This document shows, piece after piece, positions 1 through 5,933 of a stretch of DNA of 13,411 nt. Position 1 is the stretch's first letter. Every line of letters starts with the position of its first letter. The stretch lies in assembly GCA_946885925.1 (NCBI GenBank), contig CAMPHP010000017.1:1-13411 (forward strand), given 5' to 3'. The stretch comes from an uncultured Litorilinea sp. GTDB lineage: Bacteria; Chloroflexota; Anaerolineae; Caldilineales; Caldilineaceae. The translations under genes and the position numbers were made by a program. The notes beneath the pieces are model-generated. The model made no database searches. It was not told the origin of the DNA and saw only the letters and a list, made by a program, of their open reading frames with translations.

Positions 1-247
1 CATAGCTGCTGGTTGCCATGAAGTCGATCTCATGGGGAAGATTGATGGCGCGAATCAGATCGGCCATAAAGACGATGCTGCCCTTCAACACCGAGATCAA
101 GAGCAAGTCCTGGCCTCGGTAGACTCCGGCAATCTCCTTGCCGAGTTCTCGAATGCGTGCTTGAATGGTGTCGGCGTCGATCAGCACACGCTCAATGTCG
201 TCTTGCAATGCCCGGTGGTGCAGGCTTGTGGTCATCTCAGTACACAT
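1..247 (-). CDS. hpt: Hypoxanthine phosphoribosyltransferase, N-terminal part (runs off left edge)
   Basis: The reverse strand encodes 82 residues starting MCTEMTTSLH and continuing off the window. The enzyme transfers phosphoribose from PRPP to hypoxanthine or guanine in cytosolic purine salvage. The conserved N-terminal half of the family is visible: the VLID/ADTIQARIRELG helix, the LLLISVLKGS segment (residues 49-57) that forms the pyrophosphate-binding loop with Lys55-Gly56, and the FMADLIRAI helix. The start at 247 is supported by an AGGAG box six bases upstream; an internal ATG at 235 is a weaker alternative. The gene begins 13 bases after the preceding stop codon, so it is probably the distal part of the tilS operon. 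The PRPP-binding and C-terminal parts of this roughly 180-residue family are outside the window. Confidence 0.93.
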   Translation of the reverse strand, partial: MCTEMTTSLHHRALQDDIERVLIDADTIQARIRELGKEIAGVYRGQDLLLISVLKGSIVFMADLIRAINLPHEIDFMATSSY

Positions 248-253
248 AAACTT

Positions 254-258
254 CTCCT
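254..258 (-). promoter_or_regulatory. Ribosome binding site of hpt
   Basis: AGGAG on the minus strand, six bases before the ATG at 247. It lies in the 13-base gap after the stop codon of the upstream gene. It is one of the clearer Shine-Dalgarno sequences in the window and decides the hpt start. Confidence 0.75.
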
Positions 259-260
259 GG

Positions 261-1850
261 CTAGCGTGCGAGATAGGGCCGGACGGGCTGGTAGTTGGGA
301 TCGATGAGCGGGCCACTTGGAGCCTCTGTCGCAGCAAAGGGGGCGAGTGGCGCAGAGGGCTGCGCGCCTTCCGGAACCGAGAGCAGTGTTGCACTGGCAG
401 CGGTTTCACCGGGAACGAGTTGGCGAGATGCACTGGCATCTTGCGCGTCGGATGTGGCTTCGTCTGGCACTGTCTCTGCCTGGGCAAGTGCAGGTAGCGC
501 GTCTTCCGCTAGCGTGGCGACCTGTTCCATTGGCCCGCCTGTGGTAATCAGCGGGCCATAGACCCATGCTGAATGGCCGTTGTGATTTACTTGCCACCAC
601 TCAGGCCAGTTTGGATGCTTCCCACTAATCTCTAACGCTGCGCCTGATGTGACTTGCCCCACAATCTCAGCATCGGTGCTGGGTGCTGAGCGCAAATTGA
701 GCATGGCAGTGCTGACATAGGCTGTGGGGACAGTGGGCACTGGCGTCGGGGTTGGTGTGGCAGCGGGTGGCAATGGGGCTGGTGGCGCAAAGGTGATTGC
801 TGAACCACCGCCCGATTTGAACTGCTGGCTGTAGGTGGCGGCTAGGTTGAGGAACATATCGCCAAAGGCCGCGCTGGGTTCAATATAGGAGCCTTCGGGC
901 CACTCGTTAAAGCTGTTGCTGACAATCCAGTTGGGACTGCTGGCGATGGCCGCTTGCCAGCTCTGGGCAAAGTAATTGCCCCCTTCGCGATCGCGGGCAA
1001 AGCCACCCCCGCCGCGAATCTTGACATCGTTATAGCCTGGCATCACCGTGGCAACCCAAAATTTGTGCGCGCCATAGCTCTCGCGTGCCTGGGCAACGCG
1101 TGAGGCAAACTTCTGGTTGGTGGTGTTGAGGTCGGCGGGTGGGTTCCAGGTGTTGCTGTAGAGATGATGTCCATCAAAGACCGAGAGATAGCTGGTGTCC
1201 ACCCCTTCGCTGATCCAGATGTTGCTGTAATTGGGATCAACCTGGGCACGAATTCCTTGCCAGGTATCAACTCCATAGAGAGTGGGTCGCCAGAAGAAGA
1301 CCACTGGACGACCATCGACACGCAAAAAAGCGGGATGGTTAACGTGGGTGGATTGGAGATGTTGAAGCGCACTCGTCACATCGCCCGGACCCCCAAAGAA
1401 GGGTGAGGTCGTTTCAAAGAGGACACCAATCTTAAAACCACGGGCGTTGGCTTCCTCCAACATGGCGGCGAGATTGGGTTCAGTTTGATTACCGCCACCA
1501 GGCCCATACCATGCCACAAGCAAGGCATCAATCCCCGCGCGCTTGGCCTGGTCAATATGCCGGCCCATCACAGCACGGTCGGCGCTGACATAAGGCTCGG
1601 CAGGCAGATCGCTTAAGGTGTCATAGGTCCACGTGTTTTGATCAAACCACGTGTAATAAAAGGCCATCACGAGCGGATCGCCAGCACTTTGTGCCAGATT
1701 TGCCGCACGAACAGGAAGCGGGCCGCCACAGACCAATGCCAAGAGGGGCAGCAAAACCCACAGCCTGCGAGCATAGGGAGATCGGTGGGTACGCGGAGAA
1801 ATAGAGTAGGTGGTAGAGTCGCTGTGCATCACAGTTTCGGATCGTACCAT
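261..1850 (-). CDS. Secreted GH99-like glycoside hydrolase with C-terminal bacterial SH3 domain
   Basis: 529 residues. Basic residues (Arg28-Arg29) precede a hydrophobic stretch at about 30-43 and a VRA-A cleavage-like site near 49, a Sec signal peptide. Residues about 60-345 resemble the GH99/GH99-like (endo-mannosidase, WbsX-like) barrel: MAFYYTWF at the first strand, HIDQAKRAGIDALLVAWYGPG, and SFNEWPEGSYIEPS at 313-326. In characterised GH99 enzymes the two active-site glutamates sit in this last motif with the same spacing (here Glu316 and Glu319). A Pro/Thr linker (355-376) leads to an SH3b domain (about 377-435; AMLNLRSAPSTDAEIVGQV), then an Ala/Glu/Ser-rich tail to 529 with no sortase or anchor motif. 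The substrate cannot be read from sequence; a polysaccharide or cell-wall glycan is possible. The start is uncertain: neither Met1 nor Met8 has a good ribosome binding site. It begins 37 bases after the Nudix gene. Confidence 0.8.
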   Translation of the reverse strand: MVRSETVMHSDSTTYSISPRTHRSPYARRLWVLLPLLALVCGGPLPVRAANLAQSAGDPLVMAFYYTWFDQNTWTYDTLSDLPAEPYVSADRAVMGRHIDQAKRAGIDALLVAWYGPGGGNQTEPNLAAMLEEANARGFKIGVLFETTSPFFGGPGDVTSALQHLQSTHVNHPAFLRVDGRPVVFFWRPTLYGVDTWQGIRAQVDPNYSNIWISEGVDTSYLSVFDGHHLYSNTWNPPADLNTTNQKFASRVAQARESYGAHKFWVATVMPGYNDVKIRGGGGFARDREGGNYFAQSWQAAIASSPNWIVSNSFNEWPEGSYIEPSAAFGDMFLNLAATYSQQFKSGGGSAITFAPPAPLPPAATPTPTPVPTVPTAYVSTAMLNLRSAPSTDAEIVGQVTSGAALEISGKHPNWPEWWQVNHNGHSAWVYGPLITTGGPMEQVATLAEDALPALAQAETVPDEATSDAQDASASRQLVPGETAASATLLSVPEGAQPSAPLAPFAATEAPSGPLIDPNYQPVRPYLAR

Positions 1851-1887
1851 GCTGTGCGGTACAGGCCAAATTGAAGTGGCGAAACGG

Positions 1888-2547
1888 TCACGCCTGCACC
1901 AGTCCAGGGACGTGTCGGATCGCGGGCAGCGCCAGCAATTCGCCTAGGATCATGGCAGTTGCGCCCCAGACAACTTGGTTTTGGATGCCAAACAAGGGGA
2001 CGCTTGCCTTGCGGTTCTGGAATTCCCAGACTTCTGTCCGTAGATTGGCGGGATCAAGAAACTCTAGCAGCGAGGCTTCGATCAGCAGGGCCACTTCGTG
2101 CGGGTCGGGCCGAAAAGTAGGACGCTCAGCACTCCAACCCACTACGGGCAAAACCAAGTTGTTACTTGGTCGAATATAGAGCTTGCTCAATTGCCCCAAG
2201 ACGCTGACTTGGGCAGGATCAACACCGATTTCTTCCTGGGCTTCACGCAATGCAGTTTCTATCAGATCGCTGTCTTGCGCTTCGTAGCCGCCCCCTGGCA
2301 AACCTACTTGGTCGCTATGCACACCTGGGTAGGTAGGACGCAGGATCAGCGGAAAATAAACTGTCTCCTCGTAGGGATAGAAGAGCAGGAGTACGCTGCT
2401 TTGGCGCGCATCTGGATGCTCGGTTTCGTTCATCTCCGCACCTGTGCGGGGTCGAGGGGCCATATTGAACTGGGCAGCCTGACCCGGTAGTGGTTGCTGG
2501 AGGTCATGCTGTAAGAGAGTCAGAAAACGATCAAATAAAGTGTTCAT
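1888..2547 (-). CDS. Nudix hydrolase, CoA pyrophosphatase (NudL/NUDT7-like)
   Basis: 219 residues, a cytosolic hydrolase predicted to split coenzyme A or acyl-CoA into 3',5'-ADP and (acyl-)phosphopantetheine. The Nudix box lies at about residues 86-109, with TALREAQEEIGV holding the metal-binding glutamates (REAQEE, 101-106). The position of the first box glutamate is Ser, as is common in the CoA-specific branch. Before it, LILRPTYPGVHSDQVGLPGG (67-86) matches the CoA-pyrophosphatase signature of Arg, Gly, Gln and PGG. Length fits the subfamily. The roughly 50-residue N-terminal segment is a helical/linker region before the first strand (SVLLLFYP). No clear Shine-Dalgarno is seen before the ATG. 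It lies 30 bases after rlmI and 37 bases before the GH99-like gene on the same strand. Substrate choice is by family only; another nucleotide-diphosphate substrate is possible. Confidence 0.85.
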   Translation of the reverse strand: MNTLFDRFLTLLQHDLQQPLPGQAAQFNMAPRPRTGAEMNETEHPDARQSSVLLLFYPYEETVYFPLILRPTYPGVHSDQVGLPGGGYEAQDSDLIETALREAQEEIGVDPAQVSVLGQLSKLYIRPSNNLVLPVVGWSAERPTFRPDPHEVALLIEASLLEFLDPANLRTEVWEFQNRKASVPLFGIQNQVVWGATAMILGELLALPAIRHVPGLVQA

Positions 2548-2577
2548 GGTTCGGATAGTCTAGTTCGCGAGGATGAC

Positions 2578-3801
2578 TTAAAGCACGCGGCAGATCAGTC
2601 CCTTGAGATATTCCCCTTCCGGAAAGGTGATTGCAATCGGATGATCTACATCTTGACGCCGCCATTCGAGAATTTGCACCTCGCGGCCAGCATCAACGGC
2701 TGCACCAAAGAGTACCTTTTGGAAAAGGTCAGCACTGACCAAGCCACTGCAACTAAATGTTGCCAGAATGCCACCCGACTTGACCAATTGCAGGGCGAGC
2801 AGGTTGATATCTTTATAGCCACGCAATGCCCGTTCTACTTGCTGCTTATTACTGGCAAATTTGGGCGGGTCAAGAATAACGACATCATACTCGATTCGAT
2901 CCGCATTTCGATCCGCATTGGTGCGCCAGTCGCGCAAGATCTGAAAGATGTCTCCGGCAATGTTCTCGGTCATATCGTCGGGGTCAAAGCCATTGAGACG
3001 CAGATTTACTTCGGCTAATTCCAATGCATCCACGCTGCTGTCAATGTTGGTGACATGGATGGCTCCTGCTGCCAGGGCATGGACGGCAAAGGCACCTGTG
3101 TAGCTAAAGCCATTGAGAACAGTCGCCCCGGTACAATAGCTGGCGACTGCTTGGCGATTGGCCCGTTGATCCATGTAGAAGCCAGTTTTCTGACCACCGC
3201 TCAATTCCACCACAAAACGCAACCCTTTTTCTGTAATCTCTACTTGGTCAGGGGGCGGCGTGCCTGCTAGCAAACCCTGGGCATCGCTCAACCCTTCGAG
3301 GCGGCGGGCGGCAGTGTCGCTGTGCTCGCTGATGCTTTGGCAGCCAGTGAGGTCAAGCAGGATCTGCGCCAAAGTCCCCTTGCGCTGGTCAATCCCCAAC
3401 GTGCCTATCTGGGCAATAAGATGGTCTCCATAGCGATCCACGATCAGCCCAGGGAGATAGTCACTTTCGGCATTGACGAGGCGATAGGCCGTCGTGTCAT
3501 TTTTGGCAAGCAGGGGGATGCGATGTGCCACAGCAGTAGCAAGACGCTGTTGCCAAAAGGCATCATCCACGATTTCGTCTTGTTGCCAGGTGAGAATACG
3601 CACTTGAATCTGGCTGGTGCGGTTGAGATAGCCGCGTGCCAGCCAGCGGTTATGGCTATCTACCACATCAACGATAGCTCCGTCGGGTGCGTCAGCAGGG
3701 AGTTTTTGGATGGCTCCACTAAAGATCCAGGGATGGTGCTGGATGATTGGTTTCTCGCGCCCTGCTTTAATCACAACGGGCGCATAGGATTCAGGCGTCA
3801 T
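2578..3801 (-). CDS. rlmI: 23S rRNA (cytosine(1962)-C5)-methyltransferase, RlmI-type
   Basis: 407 residues, a SAM-dependent class I methyltransferase expected to make m5C in 23S rRNA. An N-terminal PUA domain (about 8-75; HPWIFSGAI, RWLARGYLN) is followed by the central domain with NAESDYLPGLIVDRYGD (110-126) and GQKTGFYMDQR (203-213). The Rossmann fold follows: VLNGFSYTGAFAVHAL (motif I, 228-243), NIDSS (252-256), DVVILDPPKFASN (306-318, motif IV) and TFSCSG (348-353), whose Cys351 is the likely catalytic nucleophile. The length is normal for the family. Its ATG shares its A with the TAA stop of the 71-residue gene upstream (TAATG), so translation is probably coupled. A perfect 12-base duplication encodes NADRNADR at 295-302, just before motif IV. 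The exact target cytosine is inferred from the family. Confidence 0.9.
   Translation of the reverse strand: MTPESYAPVVIKAGREKPIIQHHPWIFSGAIQKLPADAPDGAIVDVVDSHNRWLARGYLNRTSQIQVRILTWQQDEIVDDAFWQQRLATAVAHRIPLLAKNDTTAYRLVNAESDYLPGLIVDRYGDHLIAQIGTLGIDQRKGTLAQILLDLTGCQSISEHSDTAARRLEGLSDAQGLLAGTPPPDQVEITEKGLRFVVELSGGQKTGFYMDQRANRQAVASYCTGATVLNGFSYTGAFAVHALAAGAIHVTNIDSSVDALELAEVNLRLNGFDPDDMTENIAGDIFQILRDWRTNADRNADRIEYDVVILDPPKFASNKQQVERALRGYKDINLLALQLVKSGGILATFSCSGLVSADLFQKVLFGAAVDAGREVQILEWRRQDVDHPIAITFPEGEYLKGLICRVL
2895..2918 (-). repeat. 12-base in-frame tandem duplication inside rlmI
   Basis: Two perfect, adjacent copies of a 12-base unit (TTCGATCCGCAT on the plus strand) within rlmI. The phase preserves the frame and gives NADR twice in the protein (residues about 295-302), in a surface-type linker just before the DPPKF motif. 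Confidence 0.9.
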
Positions 3802-4016
3802 TACGGTTCAATTTCCCAACCATATTCATTGATAATAACGGTCTTCTCCGGTAGCGAGACCGTTTGTGTCACCGGATCATAGCGAAAGGAGATCGCACCA
3901 TCGGGCGTGGTCATGATCCCTGCGACATGGGTAGCAGTGCGCTGCGTGATCCGCACGGTATAGCCGCGGTAGATCAGCCAGTGCATCAAGGGCTTGACAT
4001 TGACACGGTTGCTCAT
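3801..4016 (-). CDS. Small conserved-context protein of unknown function (71 aa), coupled between tilS and rlmI
   Basis: I do not recognise this protein. It starts MSNRVNVKPLMHWLIYRGYT and ends INEYGWEIEP. I choose the ATG at 4016 because it overlaps the tilS TGA in an ATGA arrangement; an in-frame ATG at 4094 would extend 26 residues into tilS coding sequence with nothing to support it. Its TAA overlaps the rlmI ATG (TAATG). It has no signal peptide, membrane segment or cysteine. The predicted texture is one short helix (residues 8-18) followed by several short beta strands (YTVRIT, VAGIMT, AISFRY, TVSLPE, KTVIINEY), which suggests a small alpha/beta fold. Being locked between two RNA-modifying enzymes may hint at an RNA-related or regulatory job, but that is inference only. 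Confidence 0.7.
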   Translation of the reverse strand: MSNRVNVKPLMHWLIYRGYTVRITQRTATHVAGIMTTPDGAISFRYDPVTQTVSLPEKTVIINEYGWEIEP

Positions 4017-5713
4017 GAGTTTGCTTGCTCGTACGAGTATGGCTCCCAAAGGAGTTGGCGTACTTGGCGGGTGGCAGGGTGAATTCGCACGCAATCGGCT
4101 AAGACCAGCCCACAGAGCCAGACAACCGTGCCATCCTCCCGTACGACCACGGGCCAGCCTGGGCGTAAGTAGGTAGGAATCTTGTGGTCGGTGAAGATGT
4201 CGCCTAGATTGCGATGTTGACCACCCATGCCCAGCGGGGCAATCTGCATCCCTGGTTTTGGCGTGGTCAAGTAGAGTTCACTGCTTCGTTCGGCATCACA
4301 ATGGACACGCCAGCGTTGGGCACGGTCGCGCCAATCCGGAGGCAGCTCTGCTGGTGTAAAGAGAGTGCTGTGTAACTGCCATTCAGCGTGCGTGACTGTT
4401 CCGGTTGAAGGAAGCAAGATTGCTTCTGCAAGTGATTGACCCAAATGCGGATGAACGACAGGCACAGGCAAAGCATCGCTGCGATGGAGCGCAAGCTGGT
4501 AGGCTTCGTCGTTATCTCGTCTGTCGTTATCTCGTCTGTCGTCATCTCCTCTGTTGTCATTGCGCAGGAGTGTCCAGACCCAATTTTCCGCCAAGGGATG
4601 GGGGCCGCTGGTGGCAGGGGGAACTATTTGGCCGAGCAGGGCGTCAATTCCTTCCGAACCGACAGTGCGTAGGTCAATCCCTAGCGAAATTAGTGCTTGG
4701 CGCAGCACACCCCTTCGAGTCGCCAGATCGTATCCCCCCAGGCGCACATAATCCAGCACGAGGCGCACGCTGGGAGTGTGGGTGACGGTCACAGCGGCAA
4801 GCGCAGCGCTATCACGGTGATTGGCGTGTTCGGCTTCCGCGGCCAGGAGAGCCGCTGTGCGTGCTAGCGTGGCGTGAATGTTGGGATTGATTTCGGCAAG
4901 CGCTGGCAAGATGTAATGGCGCAAGTGGTTACGCAGATAGGTCGAGTCTCGGTTGGTGGCGTCTTCACGCCAACGCAGTTCGTAGGCCTGTAGATAACTC
5001 TGGATGGTGGCGCGATCAACACCAAGCAATGGGCGCACCAGACGGATAGGTGGTTGTTCAGAATCGGGTAGCTGCCCTACCCAGGCCATGCCTGCCAGAC
5101 CTGTTAAGCCGCTGCCCTGAATTAGGTGGAGCAGGAGCGTTTCAGCTTGGTCGTCTTGATGATGGGCGGTGACGACAGTGACCTCATGTATGGCCTCATG
5201 TGTGATCTCGTCTGTAGCATCCCCTGTGGCGGGCGTTCCGACTTGGCGAGCCACCTGGCGCAAAAAGGCATAGCGCGCCGCACGAGCCGCTGCTTCCAAA
5301 CCCCGTGGATCATCATTCAGCACATCCGGTGTTAAGCGTGTAATATAAAGCGGAAGTCCCAGGTGTCGGGCAAAGTCTGCCACAAACGCGGCATCTGCAA
5401 CTGAGTCAGGGCGCAAGGCATGGTCTACATGGGCCACATGCAGAGATAGTTGCCAGAATGGGGCGAGTTGATGCAATGCGTGGAGCAGGCAGATGCTATC
5501 AGCCCCACCGCTAACCGCCACGACAAGGGGTTGGCCTGGAATAAAGACTTTGTGTTCTCTCTGGGCTGCCACCAAAGCGCGCAGGATCGCTCTCGCCGGA
5601 GAGGCAACATCGCGCAGGAATTGTTCTATAGAAGTTGAGACATCAGAAATTGGCACAGCGCGCTCCACTTGCGCGGAAACGAGTGTTGCATTAGGCATCA
5701 ATTTTTGCATCAT
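4013..5713 (-). CDS. tilS: tRNA(Ile)-lysidine synthetase
   Basis: 566 residues. TilS uses ATP and lysine to convert the wobble cytidine of the CAU anticodon of a minor tRNA-Ile to lysidine, which makes it read AUA. The PP-loop SGGADS is at 68-73, followed by HVAHVDHALRPDS (92-104), VTAHHQDDQAETLLLHLIQGSGLTGLAGM (181-209) and REDATNRDSTYLRNHLRHYILPAL (249-272), all family signatures. The C-terminal TilS domain is at about 484-550 (GMQIAPLGM, GGQHRNLGDIFTDHKIP, WLCGLVLADCVRI). It is longer than the usual 430-480 residues because of a roughly 45-residue N-terminal extension and two repeat-bearing linkers (167-178 and 383-402). Start: two adjacent ATGs at 5713 and 5710, without a Shine-Dalgarno but six bases after a TATACT box, so the mRNA may be leaderless. 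An internal start after residue 6 is possible. It heads the minus-strand operon. Confidence 0.95.
   Translation of the reverse strand: MMQKLMPNATLVSAQVERAVPISDVSTSIEQFLRDVASPARAILRALVAAQREHKVFIPGQPLVVAVSGGADSICLLHALHQLAPFWQLSLHVAHVDHALRPDSVADAAFVADFARHLGLPLYITRLTPDVLNDDPRGLEAAARAARYAFLRQVARQVGTPATGDATDEITHEAIHEVTVVTAHHQDDQAETLLLHLIQGSGLTGLAGMAWVGQLPDSEQPPIRLVRPLLGVDRATIQSYLQAYELRWREDATNRDSTYLRNHLRHYILPALAEINPNIHATLARTAALLAAEAEHANHRDSAALAAVTVTHTPSVRLVLDYVRLGGYDLATRRGVLRQALISLGIDLRTVGSEGIDALLGQIVPPATSGPHPLAENWVWTLLRNDNRGDDDRRDNDRRDNDEAYQLALHRSDALPVPVVHPHLGQSLAEAILLPSTGTVTHAEWQLHSTLFTPAELPPDWRDRAQRWRVHCDAERSSELYLTTPKPGMQIAPLGMGGQHRNLGDIFTDHKIPTYLRPGWPVVVREDGTVVWLCGLVLADCVRIHPATRQVRQLLWEPYSYEQANS
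4508..4567 (-). repeat. 15-base tandem repeat array inside tilS
   Basis: Four consecutive 15-base units in frame: 4508-4522 and 4523-4537 are identical, 4538-4552 differs at two bases, and 4553-4567 is decayed. They encode residues 383-402, a very polar Asp/Asn/Arg linker (RRDND twice) between the middle and C-terminal domains of TilS. Confidence 0.9.
5180..5215 (-). repeat. 12-base imperfect tandem repeat inside tilS
   Basis: Three 12-base units (5180-5191, 5192-5203, 5204-5215) sharing a CTCATGT/CTCGTCT core. They encode TDEI, THEA and IHEV (residues 167-178) in a loop just before the conserved HHQDDQAET strand and helix of TilS. Confidence 0.75.
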
Positions 5714-5718
5714 CTAGT

Positions 5719-5724
5719 AGTATA
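5719..5724 (-). promoter_or_regulatory. Candidate -10 box of tilS (leaderless start)
   Basis: TATACT on the minus strand, ending six bases before the first tilS ATG (5713). Transcription from it would begin at about 5712-5713, at the start codon itself, which would explain the missing Shine-Dalgarno. No good -35 box is seen at the expected distance. Confidence 0.35.
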
Positions 5725-5750
5725 TCACGCATGGAAGGTTAGCGATGCTT

Positions 5751-5779
5751 TTTTGTGCGTTGCTTGCCTATGGTATACT
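5751..5779 (+). promoter_or_regulatory. Candidate sigma70-type promoter of the mreB cluster
   Basis: TATACT at 5774-5779 (five of six bases of the -10 consensus) with TTTTGT at 5751-5756, a 17-base spacer. The -35 is weak. It points toward mreB, whose start codon is about 155 bases downstream of the -10. Confidence 0.4.
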
Positions 5780-5917
5780 CGTGAATGATCTGCTGCCTTC
5801 GCTTGGCGTACGTTACCACGTCTTGCTCGCCACAGGAGTGGGTGCGCGCACGGGGCAGGCTGGACCAAACGAAGCGGCGTGAGGCAAGGCTTATGGGCGG
5901 GAGTCTGCTTGACACGC

Positions 5918-5922
5918 AAGGA
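5918..5922 (+). promoter_or_regulatory. Ribosome binding site deciding the GTG start of mreB
   Basis: AAGGA, 11 bases before the GTG at 5934. An in-frame TGA at 5910-5912 lies just upstream and there is no other start codon between it and 5934, so the GTG is the only possible start upstream of the conserved domain. Confidence 0.6.
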
Positions 5923-5933
5923 CGGAATTACGT

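Larger units (their letters stand above)
5714..5933. other. Divergent intergenic region between tilS and mreB
   Basis: 220 bases separating the two oppositely transcribed operons. It holds a TATACT box for each direction, a GTGCGCGCAC palindrome at 5842-5851 and an AAGGA box before mreB. I see no small gene, RNA gene or recognised riboswitch in it. The predicted mreB leader would be roughly 145-150 bases. Confidence 0.7.

Noticed and set aside
1722..1736. Lipobox (Cys41) in the GH99-like signal region
   Set aside because: The residues before the Cys (Ala-Leu-Val) do not fit a lipobox; a VRA-A type signal peptidase I site a few residues later fits better.
3322..3882. 186-codon open frame on the plus strand opposite rlmI
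   Set aside because: The opposite strand has a clear methyltransferase with all motifs; this frame has no recognisable domain and crosses a gene boundary.
4017..4094. Longer start (ATG at 4094) for the 71-residue gene
   Set aside because: The added residues are read from out-of-frame tilS coding sequence, and the ATGA overlap at 4016 is a far more typical arrangement.
5909..5914. TTGACA -35 box just before mreB
   Set aside because: There is no -10-like sequence at the right distance, and a promoter here would start transcription inside mreB.
5725..5919. 64-codon frame on the minus strand in the divergent intergenic region
   Set aside because: No ribosome binding site, Arg/Ala/His-biased composition and no recognisable motif; it overlaps the likely promoter region.
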